From CAYWNA01 sp964459305 (lineage in GTDB: Bacteria; Planctomycetota; Planctomycetia; Pirellulales; Pirellulaceae), in the NCBI GenBank assembly GCA_964459305.1, contig CAYWNA010000434.1:1-6418 (forward strand): a stretch of 6,418 nucleotides of DNA. Direction: 5' to 3'. The stretch's first letter is position 1. Each line of letters starts with the position of its first letter. Positions 1 to 6,114 of this stretch are shown here, one piece after another. The translations under genes were made by a program, and so were the position numbers. Below the pieces are notes generated by a model. That model was given only the letters and a program-made list of their open reading frames with translations. It was not told the origin of the DNA and searched no databases.

Positions 1-18
1 TGTTTCTGAACGGGGTGG

Positions 19-57
19 CTGGCCTCGATGCTGTTTCAATGGTTGACAGCAGGCCAG
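19..57. other. Bulged stem-loop upstream of hcp
   Basis: The right arm ACAGCAGGCCAG (46-57) pairs completely with CTGGCCT (19-25) plus GCTGT (30-34). This makes a 12-bp stem with a 4-base bulge (CGAT, 26-29) on the left side and an 11-base loop. No T-run follows on the plus strand, so it is not a classical intrinsic terminator. It could lie in the 5' leader of hcp or end an upstream transcript. The pairing is seen directly; any function is inference. Confidence 0.4.
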
Positions 58-125
58 TAAGCGACCAGTTGGCCGCGCAAACCAACTCAACTATCTGATC
101 ACCGTTAGTCAAGATGGGAAAAGAC

Positions 126-1778
126 ATGAGCATGTTCTGCTTTCAGTGCGAAGAGACAGCCACAGGGACTGGCTGTACTACTGTGGGGGTCTGCGGCAAA
201 GATGCCGTCACGGCCGCGTTGCAGGATCTCCTGGTCCACGCGGCGAAAGGCATCTCGATGTACGCCTATCGGGCCGGATAAATGGGCGCCAGAGATCAAG
301 AGGCGGACGTGTTCGTGATCGAGGCCTTGTTTACGACGATCACGAACGTGGATTTTGATCCGGAGCGCCTTCAGCAATGGCTCAACCGAGCGGGGGCGAT
401 CTTGGCGAAGGCCAAATCCTCTTATGAAACAGCCTGCGCTCAAGCAGGCAAGACACCGGAGACCCTGGGGGGACCCGCGGCGTGGAAGCCCGCCGACGAT
501 CTTGACGGGCTGGTTCGGCAAGGGGAAGCCATGTCCATGCCGGCGCATCGAGAGAAGTTGGGGGACGAGATCGCCGGCTTGCAGGAACTGATTACCTACG
601 GACTGAAAGGTGCGGCGGCCTACGCGGATCACGCTCAGGTTCTTGGCAGCCAAGATCCCCAACTCTATGCCACCTTTCACGAATTGCTGAACTTCCTCGC
701 TGAGGATGAGGCCACCACCGACCAACTTCTCGACCGTGCGTTGAAAACGGGCCAACTCGGCCTGAAGGTGATGGAATTGCTAGACGCGGCTAACACGGGT
801 GCCTATGGCCAACCCGAACCCACCGAGGTCCGCGTGAGCCCCGTGAAGGGGAAGGCAATTGTCGTGTCGGGACACGATCTAAAGGACCTCGAAGAGCTGC
901 TCAAACAGACCGAGGAAAAAGAGATCAACGTCTACACCCACGGCGAAATGCTTCCCTGTCTGGCGTATCCAGGGCTCAAAAAATACAAGCACCTGGTCGG
1001 GAATTACGGCGGCGCATGGCACGCTCAGCGGTCGGAGTTTGACGAGTTCCCTGGCGCTATCCTCATGACAACCAACTGCATACAAAAGCCCAAGGAGAGC
1101 TACAAAGACCGCATCTTCACTTGCGGGCTGGTCGCTTGGCCGGGGGTGACGCATGTCGGGCCGGATCGCGACTTCACGCCTGTTGTCGAGGCGGCCTTGG
1201 CTGCACCAGGTTTTTCTGAAGACACGCCTGAGCAGACGATCCGTATCGGCTTTGGGCACCACGCGGTATTGAGCGTGGCTGATAAAGTCGTCCAGGCGGT
1301 CAAGGGCGGCGCGATCAAGCATCTTTTCCTGGTCGGTGGATGCGACGGACGCAAGAACGACCGTCAGTACTTCACTGACCTGCCCCAGGCGATACCGGAC
1401 GATTGCGTTATCCTGACGCTAGGCTGTGCAAAATATCGTTTCAATAAACTGGACTTCGGGTATATCGGCGGAATTCCGCGGCTGTTGGACATGGGCCAAT
1501 GCAACGACGCACACTCCGCTATCCAAGTTGCCGGTGCGTTGGCCGACGCGTTCGATTGTGGTGTGAACGACCTGCCGCTGTCGCTGATTCTGGGCTGGTA
1601 TGAGCAAAAGGCCGTGACGGTTCTCTTGGCACTGCTCTACCTGGGCGTGAAGAACATCCGGCTGGGGCCGAGCTTGCCCGCATTTGTTGCGCCCTCGGTG
1701 CTGCAAGTGCTAGTGGACAAGTTCAATATTGCACCGACCAAGACGCCGGAAGAGGATTTGATGGCGATCCTGGGCTAA
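126..1778 (+). pseudogene. hcp: Hybrid-cluster protein (hydroxylamine/NO reductase), interrupted by an in-frame TAA
   Basis: This is a class I hybrid-cluster protein, a cytoplasmic iron-sulfur enzyme that reduces hydroxylamine in vitro and nitric oxide in vivo in studied bacteria. The full frame is 550 codons plus stop, the usual family length. Counting the TAA as position 52, the N-terminal 4Fe-4S ligands are Cys5, Cys8, Cys17 and Cys23 (spacing 2-8-5, the class I pattern). The hybrid-cluster ligands are all recognisable: His250 (GHDLKDL), Glu274 (THGEM), Cys318 (TTNC), Cys406 (GGCDG), Cys434 (LGCAKYRFN), Cys459 (GQCNDAHSA), Glu493 and Lys495 (WYEQK). The frame is unbroken from 126 except for TAA at 279-281, and family similarity continues on both sides, so one substitution (for example from GAA, AAA or CAA) explains it. 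I chose ATG 126 (MSMFCFQC) because GGGA lies five bases upstream; in-frame ATGs at 114 and 132 are alternatives. No hcr reductase partner lies in the window. Nonsense mutation, sequencing error and split translation remain open. Confidence 0.85.
282..1778 (+). CDS. hcp: C-terminal 498 residues of Hcp, open after the internal stop
   Basis: This is the long uninterrupted part of the hcp frame. It starts at the ATG directly after the internal TAA (TAAATG). It holds all ligands of the hybrid 4Fe-2O-2S cluster but none of the four N-terminal cysteines that bind the 4Fe-4S cubane; those sit in the 51-codon frame 126-281. Expressed alone it should lack the electron-entry cluster. The adjacent stop and start could allow reinitiation and so two polypeptides, but only a weak purine stretch (GGCCGGA) precedes the ATG. 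An automatic gene caller would probably report this frame with 282 as the start. Family comparison shows that is not the ancestral start. Confidence 0.6.
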   Translation: MGARDQEADVFVIEALFTTITNVDFDPERLQQWLNRAGAILAKAKSSYETACAQAGKTPETLGGPAAWKPADDLDGLVRQGEAMSMPAHREKLGDEIAGLQELITYGLKGAAAYADHAQVLGSQDPQLYATFHELLNFLAEDEATTDQLLDRALKTGQLGLKVMELLDAANTGAYGQPEPTEVRVSPVKGKAIVVSGHDLKDLEELLKQTEEKEINVYTHGEMLPCLAYPGLKKYKHLVGNYGGAWHAQRSEFDEFPGAILMTTNCIQKPKESYKDRIFTCGLVAWPGVTHVGPDRDFTPVVEAALAAPGFSEDTPEQTIRIGFGHHAVLSVADKVVQAVKGGAIKHLFLVGGCDGRKNDRQYFTDLPQAIPDDCVILTLGCAKYRFNKLDFGYIGGIPRLLDMGQCNDAHSAIQVAGALADAFDCGVNDLPLSLILGWYEQKAVTVLLALLYLGVKNIRLGPSLPAFVAPSVLQVLVDKFNIAPTKTPEEDLMAILG

Positions 1779-1858
1779 CAGGATTGCGATGTGCGCCTGT
1801 CTGACCGCCGCAGTCTTCCACCGCAACGGCTGGATGCTGCGCGACAAGGTGACGGAGT

Positions 1859-2842
1859 TCAGACGTCAATGACGATTTCGTCAAAGAACTTGATGAAGTT
1901 GGTGTTTTCGTCGCTATCCAGGAACTTGATCGCCGCATTTGGGTGCCGGTTCAACTGGCCGGTAATGTTGTACGGCAGCAGCGGTCCCCAGGTGAGGGTC
2001 TCACGCAAAGGCTCGATATAGTCCTGCAGCAATTGAACGACCGGACGCAGCCTGAACTTCGGGTTGCGCAGGAACCCCAGCAACAATTCCATCGGACAGT
2101 TGCCAGCGCCGCGGCCCAAGCCCCCAAACGTCGCGTCCGCCTGGCTGGAGCCGAGAATAATGGCCTCGATCGTGTTTGCGAAGCCAAGCTGTAGGTTGTT
2201 GTGCGCGTGAATGCCAATCTCCTTGCCCGTATCCTTCATCGCCTCGGCGTATTTGGTGTACAGCATGTCGATCTGCTCGCGGTACAGATACCCGTAACTG
2301 TCCACGATCACCATCACTCCGGCCGATGTGGGTCGGATGGCGTCCAGCACGGCATCAATCTCGGTCTCGCTGATGTTCGACACCGCCATCAAGTTGGCGC
2401 TGGTCTCGTATCCCAATTCGTCCGCGTGGGCGATCATCTCCACCGCCTCGGATACCTGATGCGCGTAGAAGGCCACGCGAATCATGTCCAACACGCTTTG
2501 TTCGCGCGGGACGATTTTCTCTTTCCAGTCGCTCTTGCCGGCGTCGGCCATGGCGGACAGCTTCAGTCCCGTTTTTTCCGAATCATGACCGCCAAAGACA
2601 CGATTCAAGTCCTCTTCGTCGCAGTGGCGCCAGGGTCCGAAATCGCCTTTCGGGAACAAACGAGATGAGTTCTTGTAGCCGACTTCCATGTAGTCGATAC
2701 CCGACGCGATGCACGCCTGATAAACCGCGCGCACAAAGTCATCGGTGAACAGATGACCGTTGATCAGCCCGCCATCGCGGATGGTGCAGTCGAGAACTTT
2801 CAAATCTGGTCGGTAGGTGATCCAAGGGGCTTTGTCGGGCAT
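1859..2842 (-). CDS. DRE-TIM metallolyase family protein, 4-hydroxy-2-oxovalerate-aldolase-like
   Basis: This 327-residue protein belongs to the HMGL-like/DRE-TIM barrel superfamily, whose members make or break C-C bonds using a divalent metal. LDCTIRDGG at residues 17-25 supplies the DxTxRDG active-site motif (Arg22, Asp23). HAHNN at 212-216 supplies the HxH metal ligands, and GLGRGAGNCPMELL at 241-254 is the conserved C-terminal glycine loop. The N-terminal segment (RDGGLINGHLFTDDF) resembles the HOA-aldolase-like branch more than isopropylmalate or citramalate synthases. The length matches a catalytic domain without the DmpG C-terminal communication domain, and no acetaldehyde dehydrogenase partner is nearby, so the substrate is unknown. 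I chose the ATG at 2842 because similarity begins a few residues later; the frame stays open upstream to 3226, but that extension looks non-coding. No clear Shine-Dalgarno is present. The gene converges on hcp with an 80-bp gap in which I see no clear terminator, and it appears monocistronic. Confidence 0.85.
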   Translation of the reverse strand: MPDKAPWITYRPDLKVLDCTIRDGGLINGHLFTDDFVRAVYQACIASGIDYMEVGYKNSSRLFPKGDFGPWRHCDEEDLNRVFGGHDSEKTGLKLSAMADAGKSDWKEKIVPREQSVLDMIRVAFYAHQVSEAVEMIAHADELGYETSANLMAVSNISETEIDAVLDAIRPTSAGVMVIVDSYGYLYREQIDMLYTKYAEAMKDTGKEIGIHAHNNLQLGFANTIEAIILGSSQADATFGGLGRGAGNCPMELLLGFLRNPKFRLRPVVQLLQDYIEPLRETLTWGPLLPYNITGQLNRHPNAAIKFLDSDENTNFIKFFDEIVIDV

Positions 2843-2993
2843 GTCGCACTGTTGATTTGGGAAGGGTAAGTGGAAACCGGCATTCAGTCCGCAACTCTTT
2901 CCAAACGCAAGCCGCCGGCTCCTGGGTGAGTAGCCAAGTTCTATGGAGGCCGCTTGGTAGCTGAATTCGCCAGAACTCAGAATCGTCCGATTT

Positions 2994-3040
2994 ATTGCAG
3001 CTACACAATACTGCAACGCAATGCATTGTGTTCCTGCAAT
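2994..3040. repeat. Imperfect inverted repeat in the gap upstream of the aldolase-like gene
   Basis: The left arm is ATTGCAG-CT-ACACAAT (2994-3009) and the right arm is ATTGTGT-TC-CTGCAAT (3025-3040). Fourteen of 16 positions pair, with one 2x2 internal mismatch and a 15-base loop. The loop plus right arm also contains a shorter near-palindrome at 3016-3031 (ACGCAATGCATTGTGT), and GCAATGC occurs twice (3018-3024 and 3036-3042). The element lies about 150 bases upstream of the aldolase-like start in a gap (2843-3126) where I see no gene. It may be a leader hairpin, an operator or a small mobile-element relic; sequence alone does not decide. Confidence 0.5.
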
Positions 3041-3126
3041 GCGCCAGTGGTCTCTGCCAGAACAGTCCTCAGCAATCTTCCGCTTTTTTCCGGGTAGCTC
3101 ACGCTCATTTCCGATTGTCCAGAAAG

Positions 3127-3637
3127 TTAGGGCGCGCCGCTTTCTCCTTGAAAAGTCGTCTCCGTCGTCTTGTCGATGGTTCGCTCCGCGAGCAGATGAT
3201 GAATTGCCGTATCGGTGGCCAGCCACGGCAAGCCATTGACCAGCTCAAACCCGTTCTGACTCAAGGCCCGTTTTTCCCGCACGCCGGTCGTGCACAAGGC
3301 GGCCTCGTGAAGCAGTTGCAAGGCGAGTCGCGGTTCCGGCCGTGGCGTCGACTGGCCGGTCCAGCCGCACAACAGATCCCACGTGCCCAGCCGCAGATGT
3401 TCTGGAATCAACAGCCACAGCCCCACCAGATTGCCCGACACCTTGTTAGCCAGCAGTTGCCGGACGGCACGTTCCAGATGGAGCGAGTCCGAACTTCGAA
3501 GCCGCGTCCTTCGGTCCGGAACGACATTCGCCTTCCAGCAACATGGCAAGACGGCGGGTGACTTCATCATTTTGTGGGACCGGCAAGGTACCGGGAGAGC
3601 CGACGAAAGCGTGTTGTCCAAGGTCAAACTGAAGCAT
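3127..3637 (-). pseudogene. Frameshifted, truncated gene, probably a transposase N-terminal remnant
   Basis: Translation would start at ATG 3637, seven bases after a near-ideal ribosome binding site (AGGGAGG on the minus strand, 3651-3645). The first frame reads MLQFDLGQHAFVGSP and continues through a helical stretch (DEVTRRLAMLLEGE, then KDAASKFGLA) like the start of a helix-turn-helix. Around 3480-3500 the protein-like signal moves to the next frame (a net +1 shift), where it continues as SLHLERAVRQLLANKV, then IPEHLRLGTWDLLCGWTG, then RLALQLLHEAALC, then GLPWLATDTAIHHLLAERT. It degenerates near 3175 and stops at 3127. No slippery run is visible at the junction, so decay or internal deletion is likelier than programmed frameshifting. 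From memory the pieces resemble the N-terminal part of a planctomycete transposase family whose catalytic part would follow, and is missing here. That identity is tentative. Other possibilities are a decayed hypothetical gene or DNA-binding protein. Confidence 0.5.
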
Positions 3638-3642
3638 GATTG

Positions 3643-3686
3643 AGCCTCCCTGAAAAGACGCACGACGCCCGCATCCACGGGAGGCT
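3643..3686 (-). promoter_or_regulatory. Hairpin that could occlude the ribosome binding site of the transposase-like remnant
   Basis: On the minus strand, AGCCTCCC (3686-3679) is the exact complement of GGGAGGCT (3650-3643), with 28 bases between the arms. The downstream arm contains the GGGAGG ribosome binding site used by ATG 3637, so the upstream arm works as an anti-Shine-Dalgarno in any transcript that begins upstream of 3686. Ribosome-site sequestration of read-in transcripts is a known way for insertion sequences to limit transposase synthesis (IS10, IS50 and IS200 use variants). The pairing is seen; the regulatory role is inferred. Confidence 0.45.
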
Positions 3687-3897
3687 GGACGATAGCCGAC
3701 ACCGCCAGACCGCGACAACAGAAATAGGTCGGAACAGATATCACAATGCAAGGCATGGCAGAAATAGGATATCGCAAGAATGCACCTTGAGTGGTTCCGC
3801 CCGCTATATTTAATTTGTCCAAAAATGGCGGCCGAAATTCCCCTCGTTGTGCCTGAATGACCTAGAGTAAGAGACAATATCGCTGTGAAAATCGCTG
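3687..3897. other. Non-coding stretch upstream of the transposase-like remnant
   Basis: No gene is supported here. Frames crossing it on the minus strand run into the remnant but lack protein-like character before ATG 3637. The stretch contains a direct repeat of CAGAAATAGG (3719-3728 and 3759-3768), with GATATC near each copy (3737-3742 and 3768-3773). An AT-rich patch around 3805-3825 could hold a minus-strand promoter for the remnant, but I could not fit a convincing -35/-10 pair. If the remnant came from an insertion sequence, one end of that element should lie in this stretch. Confidence 0.3.
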
Positions 3898-3960
3898 CCG
3901 CCAGGGGAGCGCGGGATGGCTCGCTGGTTCGACGACGCGCCCAACGCGCTCCCCTGGCGG
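3898..3960. repeat. REP-like palindromic element with perfect 16-bp arms
   Basis: CCGCCAGGGGAGCGCG (3898-3913) is perfectly inverted at 3945-3960, with a 31-base loop. The element begins 46 bases past the transporter stop codon in the direction of transcription. On that strand it is followed by GCAGCGATTTTC, a weak T-run, so it might end the kinase-transporter transcript or stabilise its 3' end. The same core occurs a third time at 6090-6114, so it is probably a dispersed repeat and not a one-off terminator. The arms and copies are seen directly; the function is inferred. Confidence 0.7.
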
Positions 3961-3970
3961 GTCGCGGTTA
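3946..3970 (-). repeat. 25-bp repeat copy, inverted relative to the copy at 6090
   Basis: Read on the minus strand, this segment is identical over 25 bases to 6090-6114. It includes the right arm of the palindrome at 3898-3960 plus ten further bases (TAACCGCGAC at the 5' end on the minus strand). It lies between the stem and the stop codon of the transporter gene. Confidence 0.7.
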
Positions 3971-4005
3971 CACGAGAAAACGTGCCGATCCTCATCAGTC
4001 GCGCT

Positions 4006-4761
4006 TCAGCCAACAGCGAGCTTGATCGCCATGATCAGCAAGGCGGTGTTGAGGACGATGCGAATCAACCGCTCGCCCTTCTTTACCGTGTAGTGCGTGC
4101 CGACCCACGCTCCGGTGGCGTTGCCGATCGCCAACAGCAGCCCGATGGTCCACTCCACGTGTCCATTGATCGCAAATACGGCGAGCGCCACGATCGTGTA
4201 CGTTCCCACGATGAAGACTTTGTGCATGTTCACGCGGACAAGATCCAGACCGAGAACGCGATAGAGGATTGCCATCAAGATGAAACCGACGCCTGCCTGG
4301 ATGAATCCGCCGTAGACCCCGGCGCCGAACATTAACAGGTGCGCAAACAAGGTCCGCCGTGCCGAGGGAGGCGTTTTGGTCTCCTCGCTTTCTGTCTTGC
4401 CCTTTTTCTTGCGCCACATGAGGATCATCACAGCAATCATCACTCCGGCCAAAACGCGGTTGAACCAGACGCCTTCGAGCTTCGTGCCAAGAAAGGCTCC
4501 GGCGATGGCCCCCGGCATGGCGCACAGGGTCAACGTCAGACTCAGGCGAAAGTCGGACAGGCCGCGTTGGAAGAATGCGACGGTGGAAGAGATACTCTGA
4601 ATCAGAATGGCCACCCGGTTGGTCCCGTTGGCTGCCGGTCCAGGCAAGCCCATGAAAACCATGATGGGCATGGTCAGCAGCGACCCGCCGCCGGCCATGA
4701 CGTTCGTGAACCCGGCAACGCAACCAGCCACGAATAACAACGCTACTTCCCAGATTTCCAT
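4006..4761 (-). CDS. TauE/SafE-family membrane transporter (putative anion permease/exporter)
   Basis: This 251-residue inner-membrane protein belongs to the TauE/SafE family, formerly DUF81. Studied or suspected substrates in the family are sulfite, sulfoacetate, taurine-derived and other organic anions. Hydrophobic segments lie at about residues 5-25, 28-40, 48-64, 72-92, 102-116, 138-168, 182-199, 205-222 and 236-250. A charged cytoplasm-like linker rich in Lys, Glu and Ser (117-136) separates the two halves. The family's duplicated architecture shows in the repeat starts: GFTNVMAGGGSLLTMP with NGTNRVAI (17-53) in the first half, and GGFIQAGVGFILMAIL (151-166) in the second. The length is typical, and the frame is intact from ATG 4761 to TGA 4006. 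The only possible ribosome site, GAGGA, is rather far upstream. The gene starts 83 bases after the kinase stop on the same strand, so co-transcription is likely. The substrate cannot be assigned. Confidence 0.9.
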   Translation of the reverse strand: MEIWEVALLFVAGCVAGFTNVMAGGGSLLTMPIMVFMGLPGPAANGTNRVAILIQSISSTVAFFQRGLSDFRLSLTLTLCAMPGAIAGAFLGTKLEGVWFNRVLAGVMIAVMILMWRKKKGKTESEETKTPPSARRTLFAHLLMFGAGVYGGFIQAGVGFILMAILYRVLGLDLVRVNMHKVFIVGTYTIVALAVFAINGHVEWTIGLLLAIGNATGAWVGTHYTVKKGERLIRIVLNTALLIMAIKLAVG

Positions 4762-4844
4762 CCCGCAGATTCCTCAATGAACAGGCAACCGCACAGCGAG
4801 CCTGCGGCTGGTGGGCGGATCAGATCCCGTCCGGCAACCGGGAC

Positions 4845-6038
4845 TTACAGAATACGGGCTCCGTCGTCCGATTGACAGAGGACGGTTATCGCGTCCTCGG
4901 CCAGATCGGGATATCGCCCAACATACGACCGGCGCACGTGTTCCGCCGCTTCCGTAGCCGTCGCCTCTTCGACCAACGCCACGCAGCAACCGCGGAATCC
5001 AGCCCCGCTGAAGCGAGCACCGTAGACCCCGTCGGTCTTGACGAGGATTTCGTACAGGTCCACCAGGGGCGGCGAACCGCATTCGTAGTTGTGTATCGAA
5101 CTCTCGCCCGAAGCCGTCATCAGATGGCCGACGGTGGCCAAGTCTCCTTGCCTCCATGCCTCCGCGCCTTCTCTCACCCGGTCGGCTTCCGAAAAGAAAT
5201 GAGCGGCCCGCCGGGCCGACTCGCCGCGAAGCAGATGCTTATGGGCGTCGAATTCGCCGGTATTCACACTGCGCAGCACTGGCTTCTCGGAGTCCCGGCC
5301 AACGGCATGCAGCAGCACCGTTGCCGCTTCGGCACACTCGGCGACTCGGCGATTGTAGTCCGTTCCTACCAACGCTTTCTTCAGTCCCGAAAAAGCGATC
5401 AGAATCGAATACGATGGCATCGTCGGGTGGCTGGGAATCAACTCGTGCTGTAGCGACTCACAATCAATGATGGTCAGGTGATCGCGCTTGGACAGCAATA
5501 TCGCGGATTGATCGAGGATTCCGCTGCGCAGGCCCAAGTACTCGTTCTCGATGGCTTGACCGAGAAGGATATTGGTCTCCTTCGACACCTGGACGTTGTT
5601 GGCGTGTTCCAAGGCCAATAGCAACGCTACGCTCACGGCGGCCGACGAACTGAGACCGCCGGCACTGAAAGGTCCGGCAGTAACGCCGCAAATGCCGGTC
5701 GCCAGCGAATGATCTTGCCCAAGCGCCTGGACGGCTCCGCGAGCAAAGTTGCCCCAGTCGCCCGGCTGCTTGTCCGGGACGTTGTCCAGTGAGAATCGCG
5801 CCTCGCCGGGATAGTCGAGACTGCACAAACGCATTTCCTTCGAGTCTGTCGGCGCGAACGCCACCTGCACAGCTTGGTCAATTGCCATCGCGGTCACCGG
5901 CCCCAACTGATGGTCGATGTGCGCGCCGAGCGGACAGATGCGGTACGGAGCCCTGACTACGCGCACGCGCGAAGCCGGCACGCCGTAGCGCTCGACGAGT
6001 TTTTCCCGAAGGGTGCGAGCGGTCGTCTCGTTTTTCAT
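4845..6038 (-). CDS. GHMP sugar kinase, probable galacturonokinase (galactokinase superfamily)
   Basis: This 397-residue cytoplasmic kinase should transfer phosphate from ATP to the anomeric C1 hydroxyl of a sugar. The GHMP motifs are in order: the sugar-binding N-terminal motif at residues 29-43 (RAPYRICPLGAHIDH), the ATP-binding loop GGLSSSAAV at 127-135, GILDQ with candidate catalytic Asp176 at 173-177, and the C-terminal loop GARFSGAGFRGCC at 340-352. Ordinary galactokinases read GRVNLIGEHTDYNGG in motif 1. The PYRICPLGAHIDHQ version, together with IENEYLGLRSGILDQSAILLS and SSIHNYECG, is what I recall from plant galacturonokinase (Arabidopsis GALAK), which makes galacturonate 1-phosphate. 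I therefore favour D-galacturonate over galactose; this rests on remembered motifs. The start at ATG 6038 fits the family N-terminus, with only a weak GAAAG ahead. It is the first gene of a likely two-gene transcript with the transporter downstream. No uridylyltransferase or pyrophosphorylase partner is in the window. Confidence 0.9.
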   Translation of the reverse strand: MKNETTARTLREKLVERYGVPASRVRVVRAPYRICPLGAHIDHQLGPVTAMAIDQAVQVAFAPTDSKEMRLCSLDYPGEARFSLDNVPDKQPGDWGNFARGAVQALGQDHSLATGICGVTAGPFSAGGLSSSAAVSVALLLALEHANNVQVSKETNILLGQAIENEYLGLRSGILDQSAILLSKRDHLTIIDCESLQHELIPSHPTMPSYSILIAFSGLKKALVGTDYNRRVAECAEAATVLLHAVGRDSEKPVLRSVNTGEFDAHKHLLRGESARRAAHFFSEADRVREGAEAWRQGDLATVGHLMTASGESSIHNYECGSPPLVDLYEILVKTDGVYGARFSGAGFRGCCVALVEEATATEAAEHVRRSYVGRYPDLAEDAITVLCQSDDGARIL

Positions 6039-6089
6039 CTTTCACTTTCTGCTAATCGCATACCGGTACCCGGGAGGAATTTGCTAGTT

Positions 6090-6114
6090 TAACCGCGACC
6101 CGCCAGGGGAGCGC
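6090..6114 (+). repeat. Third copy of the 25-bp repeat, upstream of the kinase gene
   Basis: This is identical over 25 bases to the reverse complement of 3946-3970, and it contains the core CCGCCAGGGGAGCGC of the palindrome at 3898-3960. It begins 52 bases upstream of the kinase start codon and has no matching inverted arm of its own nearby. Together with the downstream copy it brackets the kinase-transporter pair in inverted orientation. Confidence 0.7.

Noticed and set aside
43..71. TTGACA at 43-48 as a -35 box for hcp
   Set aside because: At 16-18 bases spacing there is no acceptable -10 hexamer, and the hexamer is part of the stem-loop at 19-57.
1..98. An open plus-strand frame from the window edge to TGA 96-98, possibly the end of an upstream gene
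   Set aside because: Only 31 codons, with no recognisable C-terminal motif, and it overlaps a strong stem-loop. It cannot be told from chance without upstream sequence.
96..112. A possible FNR/DNR-type box ahead of hcp (TGAT...GTCAA)
   Set aside because: The half-sites are 16 bases end to end, not the 12 of the TGA...TCA core in TTGAT-N4-ATCAA, and the second half is imperfect. The site would also sit nearly on the start codon.
105..755. Long minus-strand frames antisense to hcp, and similar plus-strand frames opposite the transporter and kinase
   Set aside because: They mirror real genes with clear family motifs. Their products are rich in Arg, Gln and His with no recognisable domain, as expected of antisense shadows in G+C-rich DNA.
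1779..1858. A bidirectional terminator between the convergent hcp and aldolase-like genes
   Set aside because: Only 4-bp GC arms could be found and no T-run on either strand.
2843..3226. A longer N-terminus for the aldolase-like protein, because the frame stays open to 3226
   Set aside because: The extra 128 residues look like translated non-coding DNA, cross the inverted repeat at 2994-3040 and overlap the transposase-like remnant. Family similarity begins just after ATG 2842.
3446..3877. A start at 3877 for the first frame of the transposase-like remnant
   Set aside because: The strong ribosome binding site is placed for ATG 3637, and the residues upstream of that Met are not protein-like.
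4762..4844. A hairpin terminator between the kinase and the transporter
   Set aside because: Two small 5-bp stems are possible, but neither is followed by a T-run, so co-transcription remains the simpler reading.
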